Positions 11,611 through 24,469 of a stretch of DNA of 64,000 bases are shown piece by piece. The notes under the pieces were generated by a model, which was not told the DNA's origin, made no database searches, and saw only the letters and a list, made by a program, of their open reading frames with translations. The position numbers and the translations under genes were made by a program. The stretch comes from Polytrichum commune. Its lineage: Eukaryota; Streptophyta; Polytrichopsida; Polytrichales; Polytrichaceae. The number at the start of each line of letters is the position of its first letter. Position 1 is the first letter of the stretch. The DNA lies in contig OX485804.1 in NCBI GenBank assembly GCA_950295325.1, forward strand, positions 36,704,001 to 36,768,000, written 5' to 3'.

Positions 11611-12759
11611 AAGTTGCATGTATTATTGTACTAACTAGCCTCTAAATAATGTATGAACATTTTTTGGATTTATACATTTTTTAAAGGCTAAATCCTTGGC
11701 CCCAAGTTGGTGGGGGCTTGGCAAGGTTCAAATCCTTCCAAGGATACTTGGATTTTCTATCAACACAAATTCACCCCTTTAAAAGCATAACACTAATTTT
11801 TTTTACAATGTTTAAAAAAACAAATCCGACATACAATACAAATCTTCGGAAACATACCGAAATGAAATTCAGAAAGTCGGAAAATAACCGAATGGTAAAG
11901 TTAAATATCGGTTTTTAACCGAGAATAGAAATTGGATTTAGGTAGCTTCCGAGCAAAAAAATAAAAATCCGAATGTCTTTATAAAAGATCGGAAATGTAC
12001 CGATTTTTGTATAAAACTCCCCGGACTGTGATTCTAACATGCTTTGTAGAATATCTAAGCAAAAATACAAAAAACATTTTGAAGGAAGAACAACAAGATA
12101 CTAAACTTAAAAGTGGTGCCAAATTTGTGAAAGGTTTGCCTCATATGTGCCCATGCCACCAACCAAATCCATAAAGAGGGTCAGTGACGTACATGAGTTA
12201 AATAGCAACATAACATAATTGTTATCTATGTCACACAATCATGTCCAACATAAACAATCATTTTGTATCAATGAATACACATGCTACAAATGAGTATTCT
12301 ACATGTTCTTTAGCCATTTGAACCATGTGAGGTTGAGTGTTATGCTAGGTTACAAGCTCCTTCCACTTTTACTAGTCCTCACTGCTTAACCTAATCTTAG
12401 GGTTTTACTTAGGGCAATAGCGGCCATTGCTTAAACTATGAAAGAAAGCTCTCATAGTTTTTTCTTCACCAATTATAGCATTAGGCAAGTTCCCTCGACC
12501 GTAGATCCACAAATGCAAATCTACAATGGACGTTTATCGTCTGGTTTTTACCAAACCCTAAAGTTTTTTTGTTAGGGTTATTTTTTGTCACTAGGGTAGA
12601 ATCTTTTACACCAAAGTAATAACAAAGTAGAGAGAAGGAAAGGGGGAGAGGAAGAAAGCATGCCTCATCAAAGAAAACTTAGATTAGACTGATTCATGAT
12701 CTTTCAAGCTAACTCCAATGTTAGTTCAGGTTGCAACTTATATCAAGACTTTTATGTAG

Positions 12760-13194
12760 CATGGATGACAAGTACGCTTGTATGCGATAATTCCCTCTCT
12801 TTGTCTCACGAATGACTGGTCCTTCTTGTATGGTGTCAACTTACATGCTTTTGTCAAACAACGTGGGCAATAATTTATTTTAATCTTGCACTCCCATTAG
12901 TTTCTCAATTACAAGTTTTATTTCTATAAATGCAGCACACTTGGGCGTATTGACTTTGGAGAGAGGGAATTATCATATACAAGTGCACCTCTCATCCATC
13001 CAACATTAAAACTTGACCCCCCCCCCCCCACTATAGGTTTGTTGTCAAAGCTATAGTTGAGTAATTCAGGATCTTCAAAACTAATTCCGGTGTCAAATCA
13101 AGTAGGGAGAAGTAACATCCGTGATGCATGCTATTTTAGGGTTTCATTGTTGGATGAATGAGAGGTACGCTTGTATACGATAATTCCCTTTCTT
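12760..13194. repeat. Three copies of a 40-bp palindromic-element end (family G)
   Basis: GTACGCTTGTATGCGATAAT appears at about 12773 on the plus strand, again as an inverted copy ending near 13003, and again on the plus strand near 13158, each next to a GGATGA-type block and CCCTYTC. The first two form the ends of a possible 240-bp element; the last two flank a C13 tract. A fourth relative lies at about 42,717-42,830. Confidence 0.65.
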
Positions 13195-13634
13195 CTTTGA
13201 CTTTCCATATATAATTATGTGTACTAGTATTCCCCCAGACTTTATATTTGTGATGTGTGATACTATAATCAAACTGTAAAAAGTAGTGTGATGATCAGAA
13301 TAATAGTATACAATTTCAAAGAATAATGCAATAATAGCATGACAATCAGAACACAATGAATGCATTGTAGTTTGTCATGTATTATATATAGTAGCTATAG
13401 TGGACTCCCTTTATCTTAAGATGGGAAAACACCAACGAACTTATTTGAAAGCTACTTTTGTAAATATAAAATTAATATTAGGACTTAGTTTTGTGGACAC
13501 ACACATGTGGACATTCATGAATGGATGAGAGGTTTTGATAATAATGTGACTTGTGAGTCACATTAAGATTTAAAAGTAGTGGAATACAACGTGCATTTTT
13601 ATTTATTTATTTATGTTTGGACCAAAGGAGACTT

Positions 13635-14028
13635 GCTACACTAAATATGGTATTTAGTGTCGCCAATTCTAATTGTCTTGCCCAATACTAATTACTAATT
13701 GTAAACCGTGGTGGAGTGCCACCAACACGAAATGTTAACCCAACATTATTTGTCATTCCTCGTAAAAAAAAATTTTGGGGGGGGGTATAGATTTACAGTG
13801 TTGCAATTACTCTCACTTACCAAGTGATTTTTCATCCAAATTTCAATCAGCCATGACACTATTTCATCACAAGTTGTTCACAAGAGTAGGTTAGGGTTTT
13901 GGCCAATAAATGAATTCATTCATCATTCATGACAATGTTTGTTCACTTTCTCATAAGAAGTGTCATCTGAAAAGTTATCAAAGTGACATAAAATATCATA
14001 TGACACTAAATGTCATGTTTAGTGTAGT
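13635..14028. mobile_element. Inverted-repeat element family I (about 390 bp)
   Basis: The left end CTACACTAAATATGG...TTTAGTGTCGC is mirrored at the right by GACACTAAATGTC...TTTAGTGTAG. Each end is itself a short palindrome (CACTAAAT...ATTTAGTG). A G9 tract is at 13777-13785. No coding potential. A partial copy lies at 1800-1990. No target duplication was identified. Confidence 0.7.
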
Positions 14029-14180
14029 TAATATGTCAAGTAGAGAGAAGATTTCATGACCAGGAATCGAACCACCAACCCACTCCATTCGGGTTTGGGA
14101 ACCTCTCTCCACTATCATCCGGTAGCTTAGGTCATCACATACCTCAAAATACATCTTTTATACCTATTACTATGGTATGC

Positions 14181-14344
14181 TATTTGGAGTTACACATTGC
14201 TCTAACTTTCTCATGAGAATGTCATTTTTTACCGGTCAAGTAAGTCATGTTATGATCCTTGATGTTTGTACAATTTGTGTATGTTATCCAGCTTAATTAA
14301 TGATATCATCAATAAAAACTTATAGCAACATGTAACTCCAAATG
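14181..14344. mobile_element. MITE family H, copy 2 (about 164 bp)
   Basis: The ends are ATTTGGAGTTACACATTGCT and the inverse of ATTTGGAGTTACATGTTGCT. The interior shares ordered blocks with the element at 3055-3264. It is probably an internal or shorter variant of that family. Confidence 0.65.
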
Positions 14345-14555
14345 GTAAACCGTTTTTCTAGGTGTACAAGTTGTAGTTGCATAATATTTATCGGTGAAGG
14401 GATCATATTATGTAGGCCATAGTAGCAACCATGTAAGATTCTCATATCAAAGGTTGGGATTCTGAAGTCTTTACAATTTACATCTAAGATACAGGTTAAT
14501 CCTCCCTTGCCTTTATCCAATGTTGGGTTATTATTGGGCTTGCCATGTGGCTATG

Positions 14556-14675
14556 TACATAACATTATTCATATCCATAATAGTGTTATGTGGGATTGAC
14601 AATAATGTGTGGAATGTTCCATGGAATATTGTCCGTGCCACATAACATTGTTATGGATCTGAATAATTTTATGTA
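14556..14675. mobile_element. Foldback hairpin of 120 bp
   Basis: Nearly the whole segment folds on itself: TACATAACATTATTCATATC at the left pairs with the inverse of GATCTGAATAATTTTATGTA at the right, and GACAATAATG pairs with AATATTGTC near the centre. Such a long imperfect stem is typical of a small MITE and could yield a double-stranded transcript. TA flanks both sides of the stem, which fits but does not prove a TA duplication. Confidence 0.75.
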
Positions 14676-17026
14676 AGGGACGATTGAAATTGAATTGATA
14701 TTTTATGTGGTTACAAGCCTTTTCAAGTGTAATGTGATGACATATGTGGCCCGACTTTGAGCCGAATACTATACATTACCATCATATTCACGTGGGCCCT
14801 TCCACCCAACAAGATATCATAGTTAAGGGTTATGACATCATGAAGTGACATGATCTTCTTGTTTTGTATTAAATTTGATTCTTGGAGGTGAGTTTGATGC
14901 AAATTCATTATACAATGAAACCATTTTATACATGTAGGAAGCCATGTAGATTTCCCATATGTTCAAACTTCATTGGTCCCTTGGACTCTCAACCTCTAGT
15001 GTAAAGTTGAGTGGGACAATCTTGGCCTTTTCCACCAACAAGAGAATTTAGCTTTCAATGCTCGCGGGCTCTTGAGCTCAAGTGTAAAGTGCCCATTGTA
15101 CACTCATATACAAAAGCAACCCAATATTTGCATCGTCCCACTATTTGTATGCAAAAAAGGAGTGCATGCTCTTCAGTCAATGGGAGAAATAATTACTCTT
15201 GCCTCTAGTACATCCTTATATGGTCATATAATATTGCGGACTACAATGCTTTTGCAAAGAATGAATGTGTGCTACACCATCAAAATTTCATGAAAATACC
15301 TTTGAAATTTTTCTACCAACTTATCGTTGTCCCCATGCATTTGGTGCAAGCCACACAATCAATATATTACATTCTTCTTTTCTTTAGTGTGGGTTTGGTG
15401 GGGCCAACACCTAGCCACCCTATAAGCTTGTTTCCAATAATTAGTATTTGAATATTGACTGTAGCTCATATTGATTTCATAAATGAATAGGGCATGTGAT
15501 TGTTGCGAACAATAAAGCTATGAGTGCACAAGTTTGGCAACAATGACTGTTGTTGTGAATATCCCAATAATGAACATGAACAACGCGCATTAGGATCAGG
15601 TTGTGAACAAACATGGGGGACCGGTTAATGTTATGTGATACAATGTGGGCGAGATATGTGTCATGAAATCATAGGGTGAATCTACAATTTGATGTATTGT
15701 AACTTTTGCATCAAAACTCTAGATATGAAACATGAAATGGCTTTAGTGGCTTGCAACTGCTAACCGGATGAGATAAAACCGATCCAATGGTAATGATGAG
15801 TTATGGAACTGGAAGTGAGGAAAAGAAAGCCTTATACCTTGTGCATATGAATCTAGCATATTCACCTTCAAGATAAAGTATATTAAATATAACATGGTAC
15901 GTGCACGGTTGAAGCACCCGAAAGGAATGTCCCCACCAAAATTGTCAACTTTTGAAGGCTTCAAAGTTGCTCATAAATACATCTTCCTATAAACATATGA
16001 AAGTGATAGCCCTTTGTATGCCTTATTCAATGTTATAACAAAAAATAATGGTATCTTATGTTGTTGATTTTTTATTTAATATCCTTTCTATTGCATTAAG
16101 GACTTGTCACAAAAGGCGTATTATTTTCCTAGAGAAAAGCATAGAAATGCCTTGAGTGTGAGAATTGACATCATAAGATGCAACATGATTTAATCAATCT
16201 ATAAAAATCAACACGGAGCTCTTTAATATGTGGAGATATATGTTTTCTTTATAAACTTCATATCTTAAATAAGTGCACATGATCATGAACAATAGGGAAA
16301 CATGCAAAAGGACCTTCATTTTGAAGATACTTGGTGGTTTCAAAAGAATACCAATCAAACAAGGATGTAAGGAAGTGATGCAAACCTAAAATGATCTTAA
16401 ATACACATAAAACATGTACAAATCATTCATCTCAAAGCATCGTGTACCTCAAATTCGTAATTATGAAAAGTAATAATTGTAGTTGTTGACAATATTTTGA
16501 GGTTGAAAACTACTTATATAGCCATAGTAGCTTTGTGTGTCATTCTTTTATTTTTGGGAGGCATTTATGGAATCCTTATGTCACTTACAAAACAATGTTT
16601 CTAATCCCTAAAAAGTACACCAGATGTGCATGTACCCTACTACCCACCACCAAATAAGCATTTTGGCAGGCACCTTCAATTCCTTCAAGTTTATTTGGTT
16701 TCTTGTACTAGGATTTTTTTCCCCTTAATTTGCTTGGAAAGAATGAAATCAATGGGTTATATGCCAGGAGAAGTGGCCAGATATAAAAACTCCATGAGAT
16801 TTTATGGAAACTACCTAGGCTAGAACTATGGGAGCATGTTGTGTGATGAAACTCTCAAGACCTATAAATATATATATATATATAAAAAAAAGCACACGAG
16901 GTCATTTGACGCGGGTTCCGCAACCACTTTAGTAACACGCATGGGGTGCTAGACAAGTTTTATGGTGTCCTAATGATGTGCATTGTGCATGTAATTTAGT
17001 TTGGAAGTCAAATAGACCTGCACTTG
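14676..17026. other. No gene recognised
   Basis: This is AT-rich non-coding DNA with short overlapping frames. A (TA)n stretch lies near 16,867-16,883, just left of MITE A2. Confidence 0.45.
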
Positions 17027-17536
17027 GGGCCACTTCACACACACGAGCCAAGAGCCATGACCATGAAATTGTGAGAGCCCGAAAGAAAGTGTCCAAAGGC
17101 CATCCCAACACACCTCCAAAATCATGTAGTCTAGTCACGGATCCTCAAGTGTAGTGTGAAGCCATATGTGACCGGGCCCTCAACTAAATGCTATTTCAAT
17201 GAATTTCTATTCATGCGGGTCCTCACACATGATAAAATAGAATAAACCAATGCTTGTGAGCGTTCGGAGTGCCATGGTCTCCTGGTTTTGTGCTAGGCCT
17301 ACCTCCAAGAGGTGGATTTTGAAAATAGTCCAAATGACCATGAAATATGATCTATTCAATGCCATGTAGGAACCCATGTAGACTTTACACCCATCTTGCA
17401 CTCACCTACTCCGTTGGTCCCTCAAGCGTTGTGTGAAGCTTGGAACTTGGACCGGCTCCGCCTTTTCCACCAATGAGAGTGCTTGAAGTGTAATGGTCAC
17501 GGCCGGGCTCTCAGTCTCGTGTGTGAAGTGGCGCCC
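17027..17536 (+). mobile_element. MITE family A, copy A2 (PIF/Harbinger type)
   Basis: It is a full-length copy with left end GGGCCACTTCACACAC and right end GTGTGTGAAGTGGCGCCC. The interior is collinear with copies A3 and A5. The flanks (CTT left, TTA right) do not form a clean duplication, so either an edge or the target site has mutated. There is no coding capacity. Confidence 0.85.
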
Positions 17537-19805
17537 TTAGGATGTGGTTTAGAAATTGACCTCCACCCACTGAGTCCGTGGATTGAAGTCTATTATGTAC
17601 TTGGTTCTCCTTTGCAACAAAGTTTCCTCGTTTCATGTGTCGAGGAATGATTAAGCACATTGATGGAAAGCATAATACAACTTTCTAGTGCCACATGCCA
17701 CCTTTTGAGTGGGTGCGCTTCAACCCTTCCTTATTTTCCCACTTGCCTTCCCCCTTAAAAAAAAGTGAGGCTTGCATTTGCCGCTTTGGCATAAAGGAGT
17801 GCATATCACACACACATTGAAGAAATGCATCATTGTGTCTTCACCCTAAGGCTACGAGAGGCCTCAAAATGCCCATGTGAAATGGATGTCTAATCAACCA
17901 CCCCTGTATAATGGCATGGCTCATTATTTAGCCCGGTGGGCCCAACAACAAAGAACCAAAGAATGAATATGGCACGTGAGATGGTAGATTCCATGATCTT
18001 ACTACGACTCTCGAGAATGTGATTTTGTTTTTACCTACCGTAGCAATGACTAGGCTTTGTTCATCAATGTATGGAAACTTGCAAAATCTTTGAGCTATGA
18101 AGATGGGTTTAGCTTTGAAATTGAGCATTGGGTATAAAACGTCATGTTTGTCTATGTATGTTTTTATATAACATAGTGGTTAAGCATGTAGATGCGATCC
18201 TTTTGATATTCCATCACAAGTTCTCTTTTATAACAATTCTCGTGACACCCTTCGAAAAGCAATTTTATGACACATGTCAGAAAACGGTTTTATCTTTGTG
18301 TCCTTGTAACCATGTAAGGGTTAAAGCCTAGCCTAGTAGGAATCATGTGTTTATTCATGTATAGATATATACCCATATATGTGTATATATATAGTTGACG
18401 ATGTCCAGAGCAACCCCATTTACAATAGTGTAATACCAATTGCAATATTACAATCAAAACTAATACATGTATGAAGAGGAAACATAAAAAGTTTTCAGAT
18501 CATACAATGACCGAACTATCGTGCTTTGCCACTAACACATACACACATGTTCCCATTTCCTCTTGTAGAAGGATGTAGGCTATGTAAAATATAGTGTGGA
18601 TGTAACAATCCGAGTGAATCATGCTTGAATATTTCAAAAAGGCTTGTACAAATTGTCACAAAGACCATGCAATGGTGACTTGGAATCTTTGAGCATTATA
18701 AACTCTTCCCATAAGCAATGCAAGTCTTATATGCAATGAAAGCCTTCACGAGTCCCAATCAATATGAAAATGACACGTGGTGTAAAGATTGTTGAGTGGG
18801 TCCCAAAGGTGCACATGGTGAAGTGACAAAGGTGATAAACCGATATTGCGTGCCATTGTTATACACTCGAAGCCCACAAACGTATGATAATAGCACATAG
18901 CATTGGTTTTGGGTATACATCCTTAGAGTCGTTTATAAAGTCTTGGCATCAAACTCCTGTTGAGTTGGCTAAACATGAGTTTGAGAGCTTGTACATAAAG
19001 TCACCCGTGTTTTCCTACTGTTTAATTACCATACTCAGACAGTGGTGTCGGTTATGAAAACTAGCTTCTTAGCTTGTCCTACAACGATAGGTAAGCCAAG
19101 CTGACCTTGCACATGCCGATCTGGGATTTAGACCAGCACGTCCCATAAATATACTCTAAGTTAGATCTTATAAATTTGTGTCAAAGAAACTTCACCTAAC
19201 TTTCAAAACATGCTCCTACACATGACGAACTAACGAGCTCTTAATAAAAAGTGGTCTCAAAGAAGGATCGAACCCATGGTTTCGCGCTCTTCGAGGCTCT
19301 TCATCAACAACTCTATGAGAGACTTTATATCACTTTCGATCACTTTGCATCCTTGCATTTTGAGACTCGTGACGTGTTTAAATGGATAAGAACTTATTGG
19401 AACTACTATTTCGGAAGAATAAAGATACTTTTTTCATTTCACACACGGTAAACGAGATTTTAATTTTAATTTTTTTAATTTTAATTTTTTGGGGGGTGGG
19501 TAGGTATTCACCTGCTTCAAAGTATGTTCTGGAAAGCTTCAAGCGAGTCGTAAGTCACTAGACCTATATATGTTGACAGGTAGTTGATGTTTAAATGTTT
19601 CTAAAAAAACCATGTATAAATTCGGGACTCGCAAAGAATGGGTCAGAGCAAGCAGTGGCCTCGAAAGTACCAGGCCTACTTACAAAGCTAAGGATTATGT
19701 TGAGCCGAGCTTTTCCAAGATTTTTTGGGGCATTATTGAAGAGGAGCCCCCACATGTTCGAAAACGCCGCTTTCGAAATGGAGTTCGGTGGGCCACGGTA
19801 AAATA
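17537..19805. other. No gene recognised
   Basis: Non-coding sequence. A possible Pol III B-box, the inverse of GGTTCGATCC, occurs near 19,266 but no matching A box was found. Confidence 0.4.
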
Positions 19806-20015
19806 ATTTTGGTCTCAACATGTGGCTAATCTTGAGGAGCTTGATTTCAAAGGTCGTCTCTCTGTTATTGATTAGAAAAGTCCACTTTCAATTCTGATCA
19901 TAAAAATCATTACGGTGGATTGGAAAACATACAATTTCAACCAATAAAAGAGCGACCACCCTTAAACCAAGCTCCTCGAGGTTAGGCACATGTCGAGGCC
20001 AATATTCTTTTACCT
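19806..20015. mobile_element. Inverted-repeat element (about 210 bp) at the left arm of a larger palindrome
   Basis: GGTCTCAACATGTGGCTAA...GAGGAGCTTGATTT at the left is mirrored by AAACCAAGCTCCTCGAGGTT...CACATGTCGAGGCC at the right, with a short unique centre. The same end sequence appears a third time at about 21,630-21,700. Confidence 0.7.
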
Positions 20016-21700
20016 TGGCCCATGTGAGCCAAATTTAAAAGGCTAGTAGTTTCACTGTAGGCATCTTAATAAATAAAAGCTTTGTTGGAACTTGTACTTA
20101 GATAGATGAAAATAATGAACGATGGATAGAGATAAGCGGTTAGAACCATAATCACGGGCTTCGGAACCCTTAGTTGGTTACACTATTGTCTTCCTAGCCT
20201 CACATAAGGGGGTAGGGTGGATTATCAGCAATAGGTTTTTATCATATTGTTTGAGCACGTAGAAGGAAACCGTCGGCAATTTAGCTACTTGTGAGGTCTT
20301 TCTTTTTATCTCTCAAATATTGTAGTTCATCTTAGAGGGTGTGAAGCTGAGAGGACAATTGTCGAAGGGAGTGAGTCCCATACTTAAACTATTAACAGTA
20401 CATACATGTAAATGAGATTGTGACTGAAATGGAATGTGATCGGAATGTATTGTGTATCTCGGTGATCACTACTATCAGTTTGTTTAAGCGTGTGAATGTT
20501 GAGTCACTACACATTGAGGTGGGAAAGGAGAGTCATAAACATAGTTTGAAAACGGTTGTAAACTTCTAAGCATTGCCAATGTAGAGAGATTAAACAATTT
20601 CCATATTGGACTTACATTCTAAAGTTAAGAAAAAATAATCAAATTGAAATGTCAAACATATAAGTAGAAAGTTTACCATAAGAGTAAAACAATCAGCCAA
20701 ACAACGGGTGAATGAAATAGTATGTGAAAAGGAAAGTGAAGCGTGAGTAAGAATTAGTTGTCCTTTGTGGAATAGGGAGAAAAACATATAGGATCAACTT
20801 GTGAGATTAAATGAGGATGCATGTAACAATTATCATATCCACAAAAGTGAAGGAGATCATATGTAAAACCATTGGCCAATGAAGGTGTCATTGCGAAAAG
20901 TTGCATCAAACCATAGCACGCCAAAGCTCAAGAAAGAAGGATTTGAGTGACTAGGACAAAGTGAGTAGAGAGGTAATTGAATCAATGGGGAAAGCAAAGA
21001 CCATTGTAGATTGTGAGCAAAACAAAGACAAGACATATGAAGGGCAAGGTAAGAATGTGTTGTGGATATCGAAGGTCATGGTTTGGGTTATGAAAGGGGC
21101 CACTTGACAATTGTTGAAACATGTGGAAGGTGAAAGCTAGGATGAGACTTGTAGTTAACCTTACGACTTTAGTTGATCAGAGAACTATAGTCTTGTGTGT
21201 GTGTGTGTGTGTGTGTGTTTGTTGAGTAGGTGAATATTCTTATCCTCTTTATTGACTATGAATGATGAGAAATTGTTTTGACCGAGTGTAATTATGGGGA
21301 TGCTAAATAGTAGAGCTATGGTTTCTCGCCTAGTAACAATGAACCATGGTTCATCAAGAGTATCTAGGCATTAGTTGCCCTAGGGTTGGGTAGGAGTTTT
21401 AGATTGATACCTAGTTTGAAGATTATGATCTATGAGTGAAATGACTATCTAGGAAGGCAATAGTGTAACCAACTAAGGGTTCCTAAGCATGTGATTACGG
21501 TTCTAACCGCTTATCTCTATCCATAATTCACTATTTTCATCTATCTAAGTACAAGTTCCAATAATTGCTTTTAATTACGATGCTTGTAGTGAAACTATTA
21601 GCCTTGAAATTTGGCTCACATGGGCCAAGGTAAAAGAAAATTGGCCTCAACATGTGCCTAACTTTGAGGAGCTTGGTTTGAAGGTTGGTCTCTCTTTAAT
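19939..21700. repeat. Large inverted repeat: ~260-bp arms around ~1.25 kb
   Basis: The left arm (about 19,939-20,198) and right arm (about 21,449-21,700) are inverted copies. Both contain the block AAGCGGTTAGAACC or its inverse, AACTTGTACTTAGATAGATG or its inverse, and the AGCTTGG/CCTCRACATGTG block. The interior has a (GT)n tract (about 21,195-21,218) and no recognised ORF. Long arms of this kind occur in Mutator-like non-autonomous elements, but no 9-bp target duplication could be established. An inverted duplication of a smaller repeat cluster is the alternative. Confidence 0.7.
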
Positions 21701-24469
21701 TGAATAAAATTGTTTGTTTTCCAATATTGACCAATTGATAAGGAACTTATTGTGATTTGAAGATGCATTTGCCAATGGTCACAATGACAATCGTTACACT
21801 CTAAAGTTCATTGTTACCCAAGATTATGGTCACACTTTAAAATTATGAAATGAGATTTTACAAACCATGGCCAAAAGACAAGACAAAACGAGATATTGAA
21901 ATTGTGGTCTTGAGATGAAACCCTTGAGTGAAAGAGGAGCGACATACATGTCATTTGTCTTTCGAAAGTGAAATAACAACACTTTTGCATTGATTTAACT
22001 ATTCTAACGTAATGTGATACACAATATAGTAGAACACCACATTGTTATACAAAATAAAATAATTTATTGCAATTTTTTTAATGTAGAGTGCAAGACATTA
22101 CAATTCAAATTTTAATTTGGATTTGAACCCGTGAGCGCACACTTAACCATCACAAAAGTCTACAACTCATTATTCATTCACGTCAAGTTGTGACCACCTC
22201 AAAGGCATGACAAGCAATCTTAAGATTTTTTTTAATATACTATTCACTTTGACACCAATGGTGACCGTTTGCAAAGGAGTGATGACCTTGTGCACGGAGT
22301 GGTGGCCAAACAATGGTGGAGAAGCCCACACAATGACTCATGCGGACAATAATTTATTTTAATGAACCACTTTAATTCACAAGAAAACGTCAAGTTAGCC
22401 ACCCTTCCATGATGGAACATTATTAAGGATCCCACACTAGCTAGAAGAAAGAGTGTAAGTCGTGGAAATGGTTTGAAGACTTTTGGGGAGGAACAAAAGA
22501 CTATCATTAAACTAATGAGCCAAAGTTCATCACGAATCAAGGAGTTGGCCTTTTTGTATAAGTGACAAAGATGTGGTCTTCCTTGCACTCCCAAGGTCTT
22601 CGCACTCATTTGAACTATGCATATGTGACCCTATTATGGGCACTTTCAACTCCACGTGTAATTTCGAATGTTGGATCACATTGGGAATTGTCTCACATGG
22701 TTAGCAATTGCGAATTGTGAAAATTGTAATGTCAAGTCTCAAATTCGGAGTTGAGATGCAAAAGTCAAAGTACGTATAGTGAAAATTCTCTTTCTCTTTG
22801 AATTAACTCAAGCCTTCTCAATTGTCCTAACTACTGAGCCTATTATGGTGTCATTGTTTTGAACACAAAGGTTAATGTCATTGTATCATATGTCTTCTTG
22901 GTGTCCACCATAACTAAACACCTTTCTATATACCACTTCGTTTTGGTTAGCAATTGCAAAACGACTTCTCCATTTAGTACTAAGTGCAGAATAAATGGCT
23001 CAAGTTTTGTAATTACAAAACATAGAGGTTTGTTTGTATCTCCATTGATTTGGTTGTGTGCTTGTTGTATGTTATGTGCATTGGATGTGTGGCGCTATTG
23101 TGGGGACCTCCAACTCCATGTAAAAATTTCATTGTTGCATCAAATTACGAATCATCCAAGTCCTGCGTAATTTGGTTAGTAATAGTGATTCACACAAATG
23201 TCATTTCAAGTTTCATAGTTGGAGTTGACATGCGAAACGCATAAGAGGTCAAAGGTAAGATTTCTTTGCGTGATCACTTAGATCTTTGCAACTTTGTTGA
23301 CAATAAAATCTACAATGGGTGTTATACTTTGAGCCAATGATTTTTTATTCCCACTTGGGTAAAACTAAGTTTAGGCTACCAAGTAACAAAGTAGAAGCTC
23401 CAATTGACGTTTTAATATTAGAAATGGAAGGTGGGTGCTGGCTAAATATTATTTGTGTTTTTGATAATCTTGGCAATTTGTAATCCTCTTGAAGTGTAGG
23501 AGATGGATATTTGAGTTTTTTTCCTTCATTGTATTTAGGGTATGAAAAGAGATACTTCAGTGCAAATATGACCACAATGTCATATGTAATTATATTTCTC
23601 GTGCATAAATTGGCACAAAGCACATCTCATGCATATACATCATTAGCTTCATTATACATGTAAATGTGAATATTGCAACTATCATGCATTTAAACCAAAG
23701 TCAACTATTATTTAAGCGGGTGCAAGCATGGTAAAGAGGACAACTCATGATCCATGCATAGTGTTAAGTGAAAGCGATTTAATTTTATGTACTAACTTTG
23801 AATTTTGTGAAGAAAAAGATAATAGACATTTTAAAAACATACTAATCTACAAAGCCAAGCAATTTCTGATGGCAAAAAAAATCCAAGAAAAGTCTACATA
23901 TTCTAGAAGATGGTGCAAGTGGTGTGCAAGTAGGTGATATTGAACAAGTGACTCTCTAATATTAGTTTAAAATATGATAAAATTACATTAAATCGGTGGT
24001 TTTCTACAAAGTTTTGTGATGATGCCCTCAAGTAGATAATGGATTCAAGGAATATATAAAAAATCCCAACTTCAAAATAATCAAGGTCGTGAAATCTACG
24101 TCCAAAACCAAACTCAACCATTTTCTTTTGAGCATCACTTTTGATGTTAAGTATTGAAGATCTCAACTTCATATTCTACATTTGAGTATTTAACACAACA
24201 ATAGAGGTCGTCATAAAAAAATTATAATCTCAATAACGTTTTGCTACTACTTTGAGGACTTCAAGCAAAAAAAATTATGTTTTTAGTATACTGGAGCACT
24301 TTTTTGGTCCACTATACCATGCTTGCACCCAAGTTTTATACGCTCGTCAAAATGGTTGAGCAAGTCCACAAATATGCACACATCATATAACCAAAACAAC
24401 TTCACTATTAAACGTTGATATACTTAAGTCTTCACTTTTTAAGTGGTAGTGCCATATTGAAACCTCTTT
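21701..24469. other. No gene recognised; possible tRNA-like SINE fragment
   Basis: On the minus strand near 22,118-22,165, GGTTAAGTGTGCGCTCACG is followed by GGTTCAAATCC, a perfect Pol III B-box. Together they resemble a tRNA-derived SINE head. No SINE body or tail was identified. The rest holds short frames without recognisable family features. Confidence 0.35.

Larger units (their letters stand above)
10292..12030 (+). mobile_element. Internally deleted hAT transposon (1,739 bp)
   Basis: The flanks are perfect 8-bp duplications, ATTCTAAC (10284-10291 and 12031-12038). The 15-bp ends CAATGAACGGGGAGT and CACAGTCCGGGGAGT (right end read inverted) match at 11 positions and begin with CA, as hAT ends do. 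Both ends are crowded with CCGA/TCGG motifs in both orientations, a typical hAT subterminal pattern of transposase-binding repeats. Inside are a short tandem array and a fragment of the transposase C-terminal dimerisation region. The catalytic RNase H-like core is absent, so the copy cannot move on its own. Confidence 0.88.
9868..12660 (+). repeat. Long dispersed repeat R, copy 3, split by a hAT element
   Basis: Its left part (9868-10291) matches 7980-8400 and its right part (12031-12660) matches about 8400-9330. The deleted hAT element lies between them. The (CA)n tract at 9870-9893 sits where copy 2 has (GA)n. The segment near 12,240-12,310 is uninterrupted where copy 2 carries MITE C1. Confidence 0.6.

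Noticed and set aside
14040-14130. Possible tRNA or SINE from the inverted B-box-like GGTTCGATTCC near 14,065
   Set aside because: No convincing A box or cloverleaf arms could be placed at the right distance, so I did not call an RNA gene.
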